Assembly: GCA_964036275.1 (NCBI GenBank)
Contig: OZ038433.1
Location: forward strand, 42,461,836-42,525,835
Reading direction: 5' to 3'
Length of the DNA: 64,000 bases
Origin: Litoditis marina
Lineage: Eukaryota > Nematoda > Chromadorea > Rhabditida > Rhabditidae
Every line of letters starts with the position of its first letter. The stretch's first letter is position 1. Both the position numbers and the translations under genes were made by a program. Below the pieces are notes generated by a model, which did no database searches, was not told where the DNA came from, and worked only from the letters and a program-made list of their open reading frames with translations. Shown here piece by piece: positions 1 through 11,945 of the stretch.

Positions 1-1755
1 AAAAATGTAGGGAATTTGGTCAATTTTCAAACAGTTGTAACTTTGTTCTTTTTGCAGCTACAAACTTCTAGTTATGAAATTCGGATTCCCCGTGATCTTG
101 TGCGTAGTGTGGTGTCCTCAGAATCAAAGTAGACAAATGTAGCGGTAATTTACACAAGTTAGAATGAGGACGAAAATCAGCTGACTTTCGAACTGTACAT
201 TGTCCTTAAACACAACTTGATGTAGGTTACGTCCAGGCCTACTGCCTACTTACATTACTCCCAAAAACATAGCTGGTAGCGAGGTCTGAAGACAATAACT
301 CGACAAAAGTGTGTCACGCTTTAGAGTTTACTATAGTTATGTATTAGGGAGGTCGAATTTCAAAAAAAATATACAGCCTTTCTGTTGGTTCCATGAGTGT
401 TTTACGGTTTCATGTTGTACAGGAAAAATAGAACGGGTCAATATAATTGAGTCATCTCATCAGAATCGAGCAAAAATGTAGGGAATTTGGTCAATTTTCA
501 AACAGTTGTAACTTTGTTCTTTTTGCAGCTACAAACTTCTAGTTATGAAATTCGGATTCCCCGTGATCTTGTGCGTAGTGTGGTGTCCTCAGAATCAAAG
601 TAGACAAATGTAGCGGTAATTTACACAAGTTAGAATGAGGACGAAAATCAGCTGACTTTCGAACTGTACATTGTCCTTAAACACAACTTGATGTAGGTTA
701 CGTCCAGGCCTACTGCCTACTTACATTACTCCCAAAAACATAGCTGGTAGCGAGGTCTGAAGACAATAACTCGACAAAAGTGTGTCACGCTTTAGAGTTT
801 ACTATAGTTATGTATTAGGGAGGTCGAATTTCAAAAAAAATATACAGCCTTTCTGTTGGTTCCATGAGTGTTTTACGGTTTCATGTTGTACAGGAAAAAT
901 AGAACGGGTCAATATAATTGAGTCATCTCATCAGAATCGAGCAAAAATGTAGGGAATTTGGTCAATTTTCAAACAGTTGTAACTTTGTTCTTTTTGCAGC
1001 TACAAACTTCTAGTTATGAAATTCGGATTCCCCGTGATCTTGTGCGTAGTGTGGTGTCCTCAGAATCAAAGTAGACAAATGTAGCGGTAATTTACACAAG
1101 TTAGAATGAGGACGAAAATCAGCTGACTTTCGAACTGTACATTGTCCTTAAACACAACTTGATGTAGGTTACGTCCAGGCCTACTGCCTACTTACATTAC
1201 TCCCAAAAACATAGCTGGTAGCGAGGTCTGAAGACAATAACTCGACAAAAGTGTGTCACGCTTTAGAGTTTACTATAGTTATGTATTAGGGAGGTCGAAT
1301 TTCAAAAAAAATATACAGCCTTTCTGTTGGTTCCATGAGTGTTTTACGGTTTCATGTTGTACAGGAAAAATAGAACGGGTCAATATAATTGAGTCATCTC
1401 ATCAGAATCGAGCAAAAATGTAGGGAATTTGGTCAATTTTCAAACAGTTGTAACTTTGTTCTTTTTGCAGCTACAAACTTCTAGTTATGAAATTCGGATT
1501 CCCCGTGATCTTGTGCGTAGTGTGGTGTCCTCAGAATCAAAGTAGACAAATGTAGCGGTAATTTACACAAGTTAGAATGAGGACGAAAATCAGCTGACTT
1601 TCGAACTGTACATTGTCCTTAAACACAACTTGATGTAGGTTACGTCCAGGCCTACTGCCTACTTACATTACTCCCAAAAACATAGCTGGTAGCGAGGTCT
1701 GAAGACAATAACTCGACAAAAGTGTGTCACGCTTTAGAGTTTACTATAGTTATGT
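1..1755. repeat. 471-bp tandem satellite, about 3.7 copies
   Basis: Units begin at 1, 472, 943 and 1414, exactly 471 bp apart, and look identical by eye. The fourth is cut near 1755, where the expected continuation is replaced by the GC-rich hairpin block at 1757. The array continues off the left edge. I see no RNA gene or credible ORF in the unit. Near-perfect identity implies recent amplification or gene conversion. Confidence 0.95.
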
Positions 1756-1756
1756 A

Positions 1757-1822
1757 CTAGCCGGTCCCGCGGCTGACGCCGCGGGCCCCGCTAGCTGGGG
1801 GGGTGACCCCCCAGACCCCCCC
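1757..1822. repeat. GC-rich double-hairpin block, copy 1
   Basis: CTAG, then a hairpin with 8-bp stem CCCGCGGC/GCCGCGGG (1766-1773 and 1778-1785, loop TGAC), a second CTAG at 1791-1794, then a hairpin with stem CTGGGGGG/CCCCCCAG (1795-1802 and 1807-1814, loop GTGA), then a C-run. This copy differs from the others in both stems but keeps perfect pairing. Confidence 0.85.
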
Positions 1823-2821
1823 TGTTTAGTCATGTTTGAAATCGTAAAAAAAGTTAAGGCATCAAAGATCATGTTGACAGTTTTCGTCATGTGACTCGTC
1901 ATATGACTTGTCATGTGACTTGTGACGTCATCAATTTTCGGGGTAAAATTCAACAAAGTATAACTCGCGAATGACCGAATATTTTTTTGAACTTTCTTCA
2001 TATTCTGACATATATTGTTAATGTCTCGTGGCATTGTGGAATTAGTATGAATCGGATCATTTTAAAAGTTTTCAAAAAAATAAAAAATTAATTTTTAAGA
2101 AAACGATCAACGAACCATAGTATTTTTATAGGCCTATTTTGTTCACTTATCTATTATATAGTTTGTATGAATGTATCAGCAAAATTGTTCAGAACGTTTT
2201 CGCGAAACATCGATAGTTTTTTCAACTTTTCGTCTATCCATAACTAATCAATAAATCGATAATATCGATTTTTGGCAATTAAAAGTCCTATTCATTTATC
2301 GAGTACAACGTGCTGCCAAAGTTTAATCCACTTCCATTCAGCCATTTTGTCAGGACACTTACCATGAAAATGGGTTTTTTACAAAAAAAGTTTATAAAAA
2401 GCTTTAAACTCAATTAGAGTCGAAAAGTCCGAAGACTGTTGGTAACCAGCCTTGGCATAATGCACTGCCAGAATTAGAAGGGAATCGACGCAAGTTTGGG
2501 TTACACTAAGGAAAAACGACGATTTCATAGCGGATCGATAAATCGATATATTGACTTTTTAAGGTCATCATAATGGAGGGCCTCATAAGTTAAGTGGTTG
2601 ATACCAGTTAGGTAGCAATCCATCAAGCCGTTAGCTCACAGTAACGGAAAGAATTTTTCGAGAATTTCATAAAATAAGGTCTAAAAAAAGTATAAGGCCC
2701 TAACTCAAAAATCGTACGGGGGCGCTCGCATTAGATTACTGTCTAATATGCATGGTTGAAATTACAGACAAATCGTAACAACTTTTGCGTTCCTAGTTCA
2801 TGTGTGGTATAGGTGTGGTGA

Positions 2822-2883
2822 CTAGCCGGCCGCGCGGCTGACGCCGCGCGTCCGCTAGCTGGGGGTGCCCCCCAGACCCCCGC
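2822..2883. repeat. GC-rich double-hairpin block, copy 2
   Basis: First stem CGCGCGGC/GCCGCGCG (2831-2838 and 2843-2850, loop TGAC). Second stem CTGGGGG/CCCCCAG (2859-2865 and 2869-2875, loop TGC). Confidence 0.85.
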
Positions 2884-3545
2884 GTCTTAGTCATGTTTGA
2901 AATCGTAAAAAAAAGTTAAGGCATCAAAGATCATGTTGACAGTTTTCGTCATATAACTCGTCATGTGACTTGTCATGTGACTTGTGACGTCATCAATTTT
3001 GGAGTTAAAATTCAACAGTGTATATCTCGCGAACAACTGAACTTTTTTCCAATTTTTTTTCACGGTTGAGCAGGACTCGTCAATGACTCTTCACACTGTA
3101 CAAACTGTACCTGTTCAGTTGGTTTGAAAGTTCAGCAAACTCAAAAAATCAATATTTCCCGAGAAAAAAGCATTTTCTTTGAAATTTTTTTTACGGATAA
3201 TGCACTCTCATGATAAACTCAACACATTCTGAGTGAAAGAAAAAAATCTGTGGAGCCGTTTTCGAGAAACAAATTTTGTCCATAACTAATCAATAAATCG
3301 ATATTATCGATTTTTTATAATTGAAAGTCGTGTTAATTTCTTACGTTCTGTTTACTGTTGAAGTTTCATTAGAATCGATTCATCCATGCTCGAATGGCGT
3401 ACACCGAAAAATCATGACATTTTCATGAAATGGTTCATAAAAAATCAATAAATCAATATTTTCCTTAAGTACTGGGACAAAATGATATGTAGACTCAGTC
3501 ACGTCTATGATATCAATTTGGACGTGAAACTCACAAAAAAAACGT

Positions 3546-3799
3546 GACATGCCGTCAGAATGACAACGTTGTAGCGGATCTATAAATCGATATATCGATT
3601 TTTCATGATCATCAACTTTGTTTCCCATCCGAGTTGTGTTCATGTTAGGAAGCACTAAGGTCACGGCCGCATGACATGCCGTCAGAATGACAACGTTGTA
3701 GCGGATCTATAAATCGATATATCGATTTTTCATGATCATCAACTTTGTTTCCCATCCGAGTTGTGTTCATGTTAGGAAGCACTAAGGTCACGGCCGCAT
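3546..3799. repeat. 127-bp direct tandem duplication
   Basis: The segment starting GACATGCCGTCAGAATGACA at 3546 is repeated from 3673, offset 127 bp, apparently without change. It contains one ATCGAT-type module and one CCATCCGAGTTG module. Confidence 0.85.
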
Positions 3800-3992
3800 G
3801 GCTGGCAAGTTACAGCTACGTGAAATCTGAGTAGGGTCCATAAAAATGATCACCAAAAATCAATAGATCAAAAGCAAAACTTTTCCGCGACGAATTTTAC
3901 TTAGAAGGCTTCAAGGTATACGTACATGTAATGATGAGCTGAAATGTTGAGAAAAAACGTGACGTAGTTTGAGTTTGGTATAGTAGTGGTGA

Positions 3993-4054
3993 CTAGCCGG
4001 CCGCGCGGCTGACGCCGCGCGTCCGCTAGCTGGGGGTGCCCCCCAGACCCCCGC
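3993..4054. repeat. GC-rich double-hairpin block, copy 3
   Basis: Same sequence type as copy 2, with TGAC loop in the first hairpin. Preceded by TAGTAGTGGTGA. Confidence 0.85.
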
Positions 4055-5042
4055 GTCTTGGCAATGTTTGAAATCGTAAAAAAAAAGTTAAGGCATCAAA
4101 GATCATGTTGACAGTTTTCGTCATGTGACTCGTCATGTGACTTGTGACGTCATCAATTTTGAAAGTAAAATTCAACAGTGTATAACTCGCGAATGACTGA
4201 ATGTTTTTCCAAACTTTTTCCATATTCTGTTCTGAGTTGTCAAGGTCTTGTGACACTGTGAAATTCTCATCAAACGTCTTAGAATAGATACCAACAAAAA
4301 TAATTTTTTTATTAAAAACGTTCATAAAAAATTCAAAAATCAATATTTTTCTTAGTTATTGGAGGAAAATGGTTCATGAACTTGATCACATCTATGGTAA
4401 AAATTTGGACTCGAAAATCAAAAAAAAATGTGTGACATGTCTCCAAAATCACGATGTTGTAGCGGATCGATAAATCGATATATTGATTTTCTGTTAGCAC
4501 TAAACTTGACTGTCGCCAAATGCATTCAAGCATACCTAGTTATAAGCAGTCAAGTCTCTCCACGAGCTCATGGCAGCATGAGCTCCAGATTGCAAGTCGT
4601 CTAAAATATGCTGTAAAAAATCGATAAATCAATATTTTCCTTAGGGACTGGGACATAATGATGTGTGGACTTAGTCACATCCATGATAGCAATTTTGACC
4701 TGGAAATCGCAAAAAAAAAGTGTGACCGACGTCAAAATGACGACGTTGTAGCGGATCGATAAATCGATATATCGATTTTTCATTATCATCAACTTTGTTT
4801 CCCATCCGAGTTGTGTTGATGTTAGGAAGCACTAAGGTCATGGCCGCATGGCTGGCAAGTTACAGCTACGTGAAATCTGAGTAGGGTTCATAAAAATGAT
4901 CATATAAAATCAATAGATCAAAAGCAAAACTTTTCCGCGACGAAATTTACTTAGAAGGCTTCAAGGTATACGTACATGTAATGATGAGCTGAAATGTTGA
5001 GAAAAAACGTGACACAGTTTGAGTTTGGTATAGTAGTGGTGA

Positions 5043-5104
5043 CTAGTGGGTCGCGCGGCTGACGCCGCGCGCCCCGCTAGCTGGGGGTGCCCCCCAGACC
5101 CCCG
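5043..5104. repeat. GC-rich double-hairpin block, copy 4
   Basis: Same two stems. The bases around the first stem change (CTAGTGGGT before it, GCCCCG after it) while the stem is kept. Confidence 0.85.
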
Positions 5105-6794
5105 CGGCTTTGTCATGTTTGAAATTGTCATGGTCGTAACATTTACACAGTTACTTTAACATTTTTAAAATATGCATATGTTGAGATTTTTCAGTTTTAC
5201 AAATTTTCATAACTAATCAATAAATCGATATTATTGATTTTTGTCAATTGAAAGTCCCATTCATTTATCAAATATGATCTATTGTTGAAGTTTGATCCGA
5301 ATTAATCCAGCCGTTATGTCAGGACAAAAACCACGAAAATGGGTTTTTTACATAAAATAATCAATAAAATGCTTCAAACGTAATAAGAACTTAAATCCTT
5401 CTGGAACTTGACGTGATGGTCTATACCAAGTGTTATGTGAAAATTTGGAAAGAATTAGTGTAGTTTGAATTTTCACTTTTCCATTTAGTCAAATCTCTAA
5501 CTAATCGATAATGTTAGTTATTGATTTTTATGTTTGAAATCGTGAAAAAAGTTATGGCATCAAAGATCTTGTTGATAGTTTTCATCATATGACTCGTCAT
5601 GTGACTTGTGACGTTATCACTTTTGAGAGTAAAATTTAATAATGTATAACTCACGAATGACTGAATATTTTTTCAAACTTTTTCCATATTCTGTTATGAA
5701 TTGTCGATGTCTCGTTACACTATGAAAATCGTATCAACTGCACCATTTTGAGAATGTTCAAAAAAATTGAAAATTAATTTTCTGGAAAACGGTCAATGAA
5801 CTGTGTTCTTTTTATAGGCGCATATGGTTAACTGAACCATTTCACAGTTCGTGTGAGAGTATGAGAGAAATCGTTCGAGAAGTTTTCTCAATTTCACAAG
5901 TTTTTTTTCAACTTGACATTCATCCATAACTAATCAATAAATCGATATTATTGATTTTTGGCAATTGAAAGTCTTATTCATTCATTGAGTACAACGTGCT
6001 GTCAAAGTTTGATTCAATTCCATGCAGCCATTATGTCAGGACAGATATCATGAAAATGGGTTTTTTACATAAAAAACGTTATAAAAAGCTTTAAACTTAA
6101 TTAAAGTCGATTAGCCTCGACACGATTGGTAAGCAGCCTTGGCATAATGCGCTGGCGAAATTAGAAGGTAATCGGTGCAACTTTAGTGAACAGTCGACAA
6201 TTCTCGAGATTTCATAACTAATCGATAAATCGATAATATCGATTTTTGTCATTATGGTTTTTGTTGGCTATAAAAGTTATGCAGATGCTGTAAGCCGATT
6301 AGCCAAAGGAGGCATGGTTGGCCGGCTATGGATGTCGGAAATTTGACAAAATTTGTAAAAAAACGATCCAAAATTTTTTTAAGCTCTCAACTCTGGAATT
6401 GCATGAAACTGTACCAATGAATTATTATTCTATACATTATGGTACAATAAGAGATCAATCGGTGCAACTTTAGTGAACAGTCGACACTTTTGACGATTTC
6501 ATAACTAATCAATAAATCAATAATATTGATTTTTGTCATTATGGATTTTGTTGGCTATAAAAGTTATGCAGATGCTGTAAGCCGATTAGCCATAGGACGC
6601 ATGGTTGGCCGGCTACGGATGTCGGAAGTTTTTCGAATTTCACTTAAATTAGTTCTAAAAAAATTATAAGGCCCTAACTCAAAAATCGTACGGGGGCGCT
6701 CGTAATCATTAGTCGTCTAGTATGTCGTGTAGAAGTTATGGACTAATCTATGCAACTTTAGATCACAATCTTTACTTGTTATATAGATAGGGTG

Positions 6795-6856
6795 ACTAGT
6801 GGGTCGCGCGGCTCCCGCCGCGCGCCCCGCTAGCTGGGGGTGCCCCCCAGACCCCC
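6795..6856. repeat. GC-rich double-hairpin block, copy 5
   Basis: First hairpin loop is TCCC instead of TGAC; both stems are unchanged. Confidence 0.85.
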
Positions 6857-8039
6857 CTCGTTTGGTTATGATGAATATGTGTAATTAATGTCATTCCATC
6901 GACGAATTCTCAAAAACAAATATCAGTTTTTCAATATTATAGTTTTAGTCATATCTAATCAATAAATCGATATTATCGATTTTGTCCAATTATAAACTTT
7001 GTTCATTATTTACACGACGTTCAACTATTAAGGTTTCATTATCACAGCTCTAACGGTCTTTTCAGTACAGGTACCATGAATTTGGGTTTTTATCATAAAT
7101 TGATCATAAAATACGTTAACCGTGAATAAAACTTATGAAACTTGGCAGTCTTGGTTCACAGTCTGTAACATATTAACTGACCGAGTTTGAGACGAATTGA
7201 ACTATTTTGAAATTCCATTTTGTCATTTTGACGATTTCATAACTAATCGATAAATCGATATTATCGATTTTTGCAAATATAAGTTTTGTTAGCTATAAAA
7301 GTTATGTAAATTCTGTGAGCCGATTGACTCCAAAGTACTTATTAGGTCGGCTACAAAAGTTGGAAGTTTTCATGTTTTCACTTCGACAGGGTCTAAAAAA
7401 GTCGTTAGGGCCTAAATCGAAAATCGCCTCGATGAAAACTTTTTATTTGTTTAGTAGTACTTCTGACTCGAATATGGTATCCATCGCGCAAGTTTGAAAA
7501 TTTCTCAACCGACATTTTCATTTTTGACACCTCCCAAAACTAATCGATAAATCGATATTATCGATTTTTTAAATTTTAGTAGGCGTCCTAAAAACCGTCA
7601 TAAAAAATCAATAAATCGATATCAAGAAAATTTAAAAAAGAACTTTTCTTAGAATCAGAAGAGGTATACATGGTAGCAGTTTCAGACAGATCGGAGCCAA
7701 AAATACCCCTGCTGAACCCCCTATAACCGAAATTTCGCTAAAGTCAACTTCGCCGTAGATCAAGTTATCGATTTTTTGTTGTCATCAACTTTGTTTCCCA
7801 TCCGAGTTGTATGCATAGTAGAAAGCACTAAGGTCATGGCCGCATGGCTGGCAAGTTACAGCTACATGAAATCTGAGTAGGGGTCATACTAAAGATCATA
7901 TAAAATCATTAAGCCCCTAACTCAAAATTTGTACGGGGGCGCTCGCCTTTAAAAAGTCTCTAGTATACTGTGCAGGAGTTACGAAGGAATCGTAGCAATT
8001 CTAAAGTTACCGAATCATCTTTATATATAGGTAGGGTGA

Positions 8040-8101
8040 CTAGTGGGTCGCGCGGCTCCCGCCGCGCGCCCCGCTAGCTGGGGGTGCCCCCCAGACCCCC
8101 C
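8040..8101. repeat. GC-rich double-hairpin block, copy 6
   Basis: Same as copy 5 with TCCC loop. The unit it opens runs to 9970, where the 5S/SL1 array begins at the position where a seventh block would be expected. Confidence 0.85.
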
Positions 8102-8914
8102 TCGTTTGGTTAAGATGAATATGTGTAATTAATGTCATTCCATCGACGAATTCTCAAAGACAAATATCAGTTTTTCAATATTATAGTTTTAGTCATATCT
8201 AATCAATAAATCGATATTATCGATTTTGTCCAATTATAAACTTTGTTCATTATTCACATGACGTTCAACTATTAAGGTTTCATTATCACAGCTCTAACGG
8301 TCTTTTCAGTACAGGTACCATGAGTTTAGGTTTTTATCATAAAATTGATCATAAAATACGTTAACCGTGAATAAAACCTATGAAACTTGGCAGTCTTGGT
8401 TAACAGTCTGTAACATATTAACTGACCAAGTTTGAGACGAATTGAACTATTTTGAAATTCCATCCTGTCATTTTGACGATTTCATAACTAATCGATCAAT
8501 CGATATTATCGATTTTTGCAAATATAAGTTTTGTTAGCTACAAAAGTTATGTAAATTCTGTAAGCCGATTGACTCCAAAGTACTTATTAGGTCGGCTACA
8601 AAAGTTGGAAGTTTTCATGTTTTCACTTTGACAGGGTCTAAAAAAGTCGTTAGGGCCTAAATCGAAAATCGCCTCGATGAAAACTTTTTATTTGTTTAGT
8701 AGTACCTCTGACTCGAATATGGTATCCATCGCGCAAGTTTGAAAATTTCTCAACCGACATTTTCATTTTTGACACCTTCCATAACTAATCGATAAATCGA
8801 TATTATCGATTTTTTTCAATTGAAACTCATATTAATTTCTTGTGTTGTGTTCACCAGTCAAGTTTCATGACAATTGGTTCAGTCATCGTTGAATGGTGAA
8901 CAACGTAAATTTCT

Positions 8915-9812
8915 GAGGGTCACCTAAAAACCGTCATAAAAAATCAATAAATCAATATCAAGAAAATTTAAAAAAGAAGTTTCCTTAGAATTGAACGAGG
9001 TATACATGGTAGCAGTTTCAGACAGATCGGAGCCAAAAATACCCCTGCTGAACCCCCTATAACCGAAATTTTGCTAAAGTCAACTTCGCGGTAGATCAAT
9101 ATATCGAATTTTTGTTGTTATCAACGTTGTTTCTCATCCGAGTTGTATTGATGTTAGAAAGTACTAAGGTCACGGCCGCATGGCTGGCAAGTTACAGCTA
9201 CATGAAATTTCAGAAGGCGTCCTAAAAACCGTCATAAAAAATCAATAAATCAATATCAAGAAAATTTAAAAAAGCGTTTTTCTTACAATTGTTAGTTGTA
9301 TACATGGTAGCAGTTTCAGACAATTCGGAGCCAAAAATACCTCCACTGAACCCCCTATAACCAAAATTTCGCTAAAGTCAACTTCGCCCTAGATCAATAT
9401 ATCGATTTTTAGTTGTCATCAACTTTGTTTCCCATCCGAGTTGTATTGATGTTAGGAAGCACGAAGGTCACGGCCGCATGGCTGCCCAGTTACAGCTACA
9501 TGAAATCTGAGTAGGCGTCATAAAAGCAGTCATAAAAAATCAATAAATCAATATCAGAAATTTTTAGAAAATTGGTACCGTTAGATTTCGAAGTAGTATA
9601 CGTGGTGAGAGTTTCAGACGAATCGAAGCCAAAAATACCCCTACTGAACCCCCTATAACCGAAATTTCGCTAAAGTCAACTTCGCCGTAGATCAAGTTAT
9701 CGATTTTTTGATGTCATCAACTTTGTTTCCCATCCGAGTTGTATTGATGTTAGGAAGCACTAAGGTCACAGCCGCATGGCTGTCCAGTTACAACTACGTG
9801 AAATCTGAGTAG
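8915..9812. repeat. Three tandem ~300-bp sub-repeats
   Basis: Three consecutive modules share CCGTCATAAAAAATCAATAA, then ACCCCCTATAACC, then a module containing CCCATCCGAGTTGTATTGAT (diverged in the first) and a GCATGGCTG segment, spaced about 300 bp apart. A related single module lies at 7585-7890. Confidence 0.7.
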
Positions 9813-10160
9813 GTGTCATACTAAAGATCATATAAAATCATTAAGGCCCTAACTCAAAATTTGTACGGGGGCGATCGCCTTAAATAAGTCTCTAGTATAC
9901 TGTGTAGGAGTTACGAAGGAATTGTAGCAATTCCTAGGTTACCACTAGCATCTTATATATAGGTAGGGTGAAAAACCGCGATTCTACAGGGCTATAGCTG
10001 GGGATGGGGAAAAGTTGGTGACTTGTACAGCGGTTGACTCACAGAAAACTGTATTCTCGACTGGTAGATCAAGAGATTGCGAGATATAATTAACAATTGT
10101 TCGAATTATGGGCGAGGAAAGACCGTTAGAACTGCTATTTTCGCGCGTTTTGTCCGAATT

Positions 10161-10177
10161 CACGTGGAAACCACGTG
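10161..10177. promoter_or_regulatory. Paired CACGTG sites upstream of 5S
   Basis: CACGTG at 10161-10166 and 10172-10177, about 130 bp before the 5S gene; repeated in every unit. CACGTG is the canonical bHLH E-box. Binding here is inference. Confidence 0.5.
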
Positions 10178-10305
10178 ACCTTGTGACTGAGAAATTTAGC
10201 AAATTAGTGGCTGGGAAAGTTATGAAATTGTTTATTTATGTTTTATGTGTCCTAGTTGCGTAAATCTGCCTCCAGCATGTCCCTAGTAGACCCCCCAATG
10301 CTTTC

Positions 10306-10424
10306 GCTTACGACCATACCACGTTGAAAATACGCCATCCCGTCCGATCTGGCAAGTCAAGCAACGTTGGGCCCGGTTAGTACTTGGATCGGAGACGGCT
10401 TGGGAATCCCGGGTGCCGTAAGCT
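10306..10424 (+). rRNA. 5S rRNA, copy 1
   Basis: 119 nt. The ends GCTTACG and CGTAAGC pair as helix I. The body matches the nematode 5S consensus, including GATCTGGCAAGTCAAGCAAC and the internal control region TACTTGGATCGGAGACGGC. A T-run at 10424-10428 serves as the Pol III terminator. It acts in the large ribosomal subunit. By eye all 13 copies in the window are identical. Confidence 0.97.
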
Positions 10425-10585
10425 TTTTACATTTTTATTTAAAACTAGATCGAATTTCCTTAGTTTTAGCGCCCAAACAAACCAAATACTATCTGTTTTA
10501 GCGCTTAAAGGGGGCGTTTTGGCCAGCCGGCCAGACCAATATACGTACGTCTCATGAGCGTCCACCACTATCCTACCCTCTCGTT

Positions 10586-10681
10586 GGTTTAATTACCCAA
10601 GTTTGAGGTACTTTCTCGTTCTGACCCAATGAAAGTTGTGGTTAAGACAAATTTTGGAACGCCCTCCAGTAGGAGGGCACT
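10586..10681 (+). ncRNA. SL1 spliced leader RNA, copy 1
   Basis: The 22-nt leader exon at 10586-10607 is identical to nematode SL1 as I know it (starts GGTTTAATTACCC, ends GTTTGAG) and is followed at once by a GTA splice donor. The intron-like half contains CTGACCCAATGAAAG, an Sm-type site AATTTTGG at 10650-10657 and a 3' hairpin GCCCTCC/GGAGGGC (10661-10667 and 10672-10678). SL1 RNA is the U-snRNP-like donor whose exon is trans-spliced onto pre-mRNA 5' ends. The 3' end is approximate. Confidence 0.97.
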
Positions 10682-10704
10682 AAGAATGTGAACAAAAGTA
10701 AAAA

Positions 10705-10856
10705 CACGTGTGTCACGTGTCTCACGTGAGCAGAAAACAGGTGTTCTCTAAAAGAAACGTTGTAGTTTGCTCCACATCGGCAACAAAAGGGATGTTCATG
10801 CATGTTTAGTAGGTGTGGACCCGTGAAAATGCACGTTTTCCCACGTGAGTCACGTG
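10705..10856. promoter_or_regulatory. Cluster of five CACGTG sites downstream of SL1
   Basis: CACGTG at 10705, 10714, 10723, 10842 and 10851, the first three spaced exactly 9 bp. The cluster is repeated in each unit. Even spacing suggests cooperative binding or a tiny internal duplication; function is unproven. Confidence 0.5.
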
Positions 10857-11138
10857 AAACAAAAGTCGAACTTTTTCCCCCATACACCTCAATTTAAGTT
10901 ACACATCATAGAAAATACTTTTACAAAAGCTATTCGTACATTTTCCGATAGTTTTTCCAAATTCTCATCATCGAGTTTCGTGCCAGAGAACGAAATTGAA
11001 ATTTGCTCCACATCTGAGGGCTACAATTGAGAATTGAGAGCTAAATCATTTATCTCATCTATGAAAAACCTAACATTTCCATATACAACAGTGAACCGCG
11101 CGCTCTTGCCCCCGAAACAAGCATTCCGGCTCGGAGGT

Positions 11139-11205
11139 GTCCGGTGGCCTAGTGGATAGTGCTGCCGCCTCCCGTGCCGGAGGGGGGAGGTTCAAGATTT
11201 TTGCC
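11139..11205 (+). pseudogene. tRNA-like sequence, copy 1
   Basis: TGGCCTAGTGG (11145-11155) matches the Pol III A-box and D-arm of tRNAs, and GGTTCAAGA about 30 nt later resembles a B-box/T-loop. A loop-like CTCCCGT lies where the anticodon would be. The T-stem 3' strand is T-rich and does not pair, and no 3' acceptor strand complements GTCCGGT. I therefore read it as a degenerate tRNA or a tRNA-derived promoter, not a working tRNA. It is conserved in every array unit, so a role as a Pol III element is possible. Confidence 0.45.
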
Positions 11206-11665
11206 ATTTGCAATCGGGAAATTTTCTCCGAATTAGCTTCTTTTCCTGCCGTGTGCATACAAAATGACGTGCCGATCGCGGAAATCTTGTCATTTTTGTG
11301 TTTCGACCCTCCAAAGCTGAGATATGAGCGAAAAACCGCGATTCTACAGGGCTATAGCTGGGGATGGGGAAAAGTTGGTGACTTGTACAGCGGTTGACTC
11401 ACAGAAAACTGTATTCTCGACTGGTAGATCAAGAGATTGCGAGATATAATTAACAATTGTTCGAATTATGGGCGAGGAAAGACCGTTAGAACTGCTATTT
11501 TCGCGCGTTTTGTCCGAATTCACGTGGAAACCACGTGACCTTGTGACTGAGAAATTTAGCAACTTAGTGGCTGGGAAAGTTATGAAATTGTTTATTTATG
11601 TTTTATGTGTCCTAGTTGCGTAAATCTGCCTCCAGCATGTTCCTAGTAGACCCCCCAATGCTTTC

Positions 11666-11784
11666 GCTTACGACCATACCACGTTGAAAATACGCCATCC
11701 CGTCCGATCTGGCAAGTCAAGCAACGTTGGGCCCGGTTAGTACTTGGATCGGAGACGGCTTGGGAATCCCGGGTGCCGTAAGCT
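11666..11784 (+). rRNA. 5S rRNA, copy 2
   Basis: Same sequence as copy 1. The upstream spacer carries a variant T at 11641 shared only with copy 8. Confidence 0.97.
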
Positions 11785-11945
11785 TTTTACATTTTTATTT
11801 AAAACTAGATCGAATTTCCTTAGTTTTAGCGCCCAAACAAACCAAATACTATCTGTTTTAGCGCTTAAAGGGGGCGTTTTGGCCAGCCGGCCAGACCAAT
11901 ATACGTACGTCTCATGAGCGTCCACCACTATCCTACCCTCTCGTT

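Larger units (their letters stand above)
1757..9970. repeat. Diverged AT-rich tandem repeat region with ATCGAT motifs and hairpin blocks
   Basis: Head-to-tail units of roughly 1.05 to 1.9 kb. Each opens with a GC-rich double-hairpin block (starts 1757, 2822, 3993, 5043, 6795, 8040) and several end in a G-rich tract such as TAGGTAGGGTG. Inside, shorter modules recur in different combinations. One has the form AACTAATCAATAAATCGAT followed by ATTATCGATTTT (for example near 2250, 3285, 5213, 5930, 6210, 6945, 7235, 7545, 8200, 8485, 8785). Another contains CAACTTTGTTTCCCATCCGA (near 3612, 3739, 4789, 7787, 9418, 9718, and diverged near 9121). No protein gene is credible; the short ORFs are repeat shadows. 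Confidence 0.85.
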
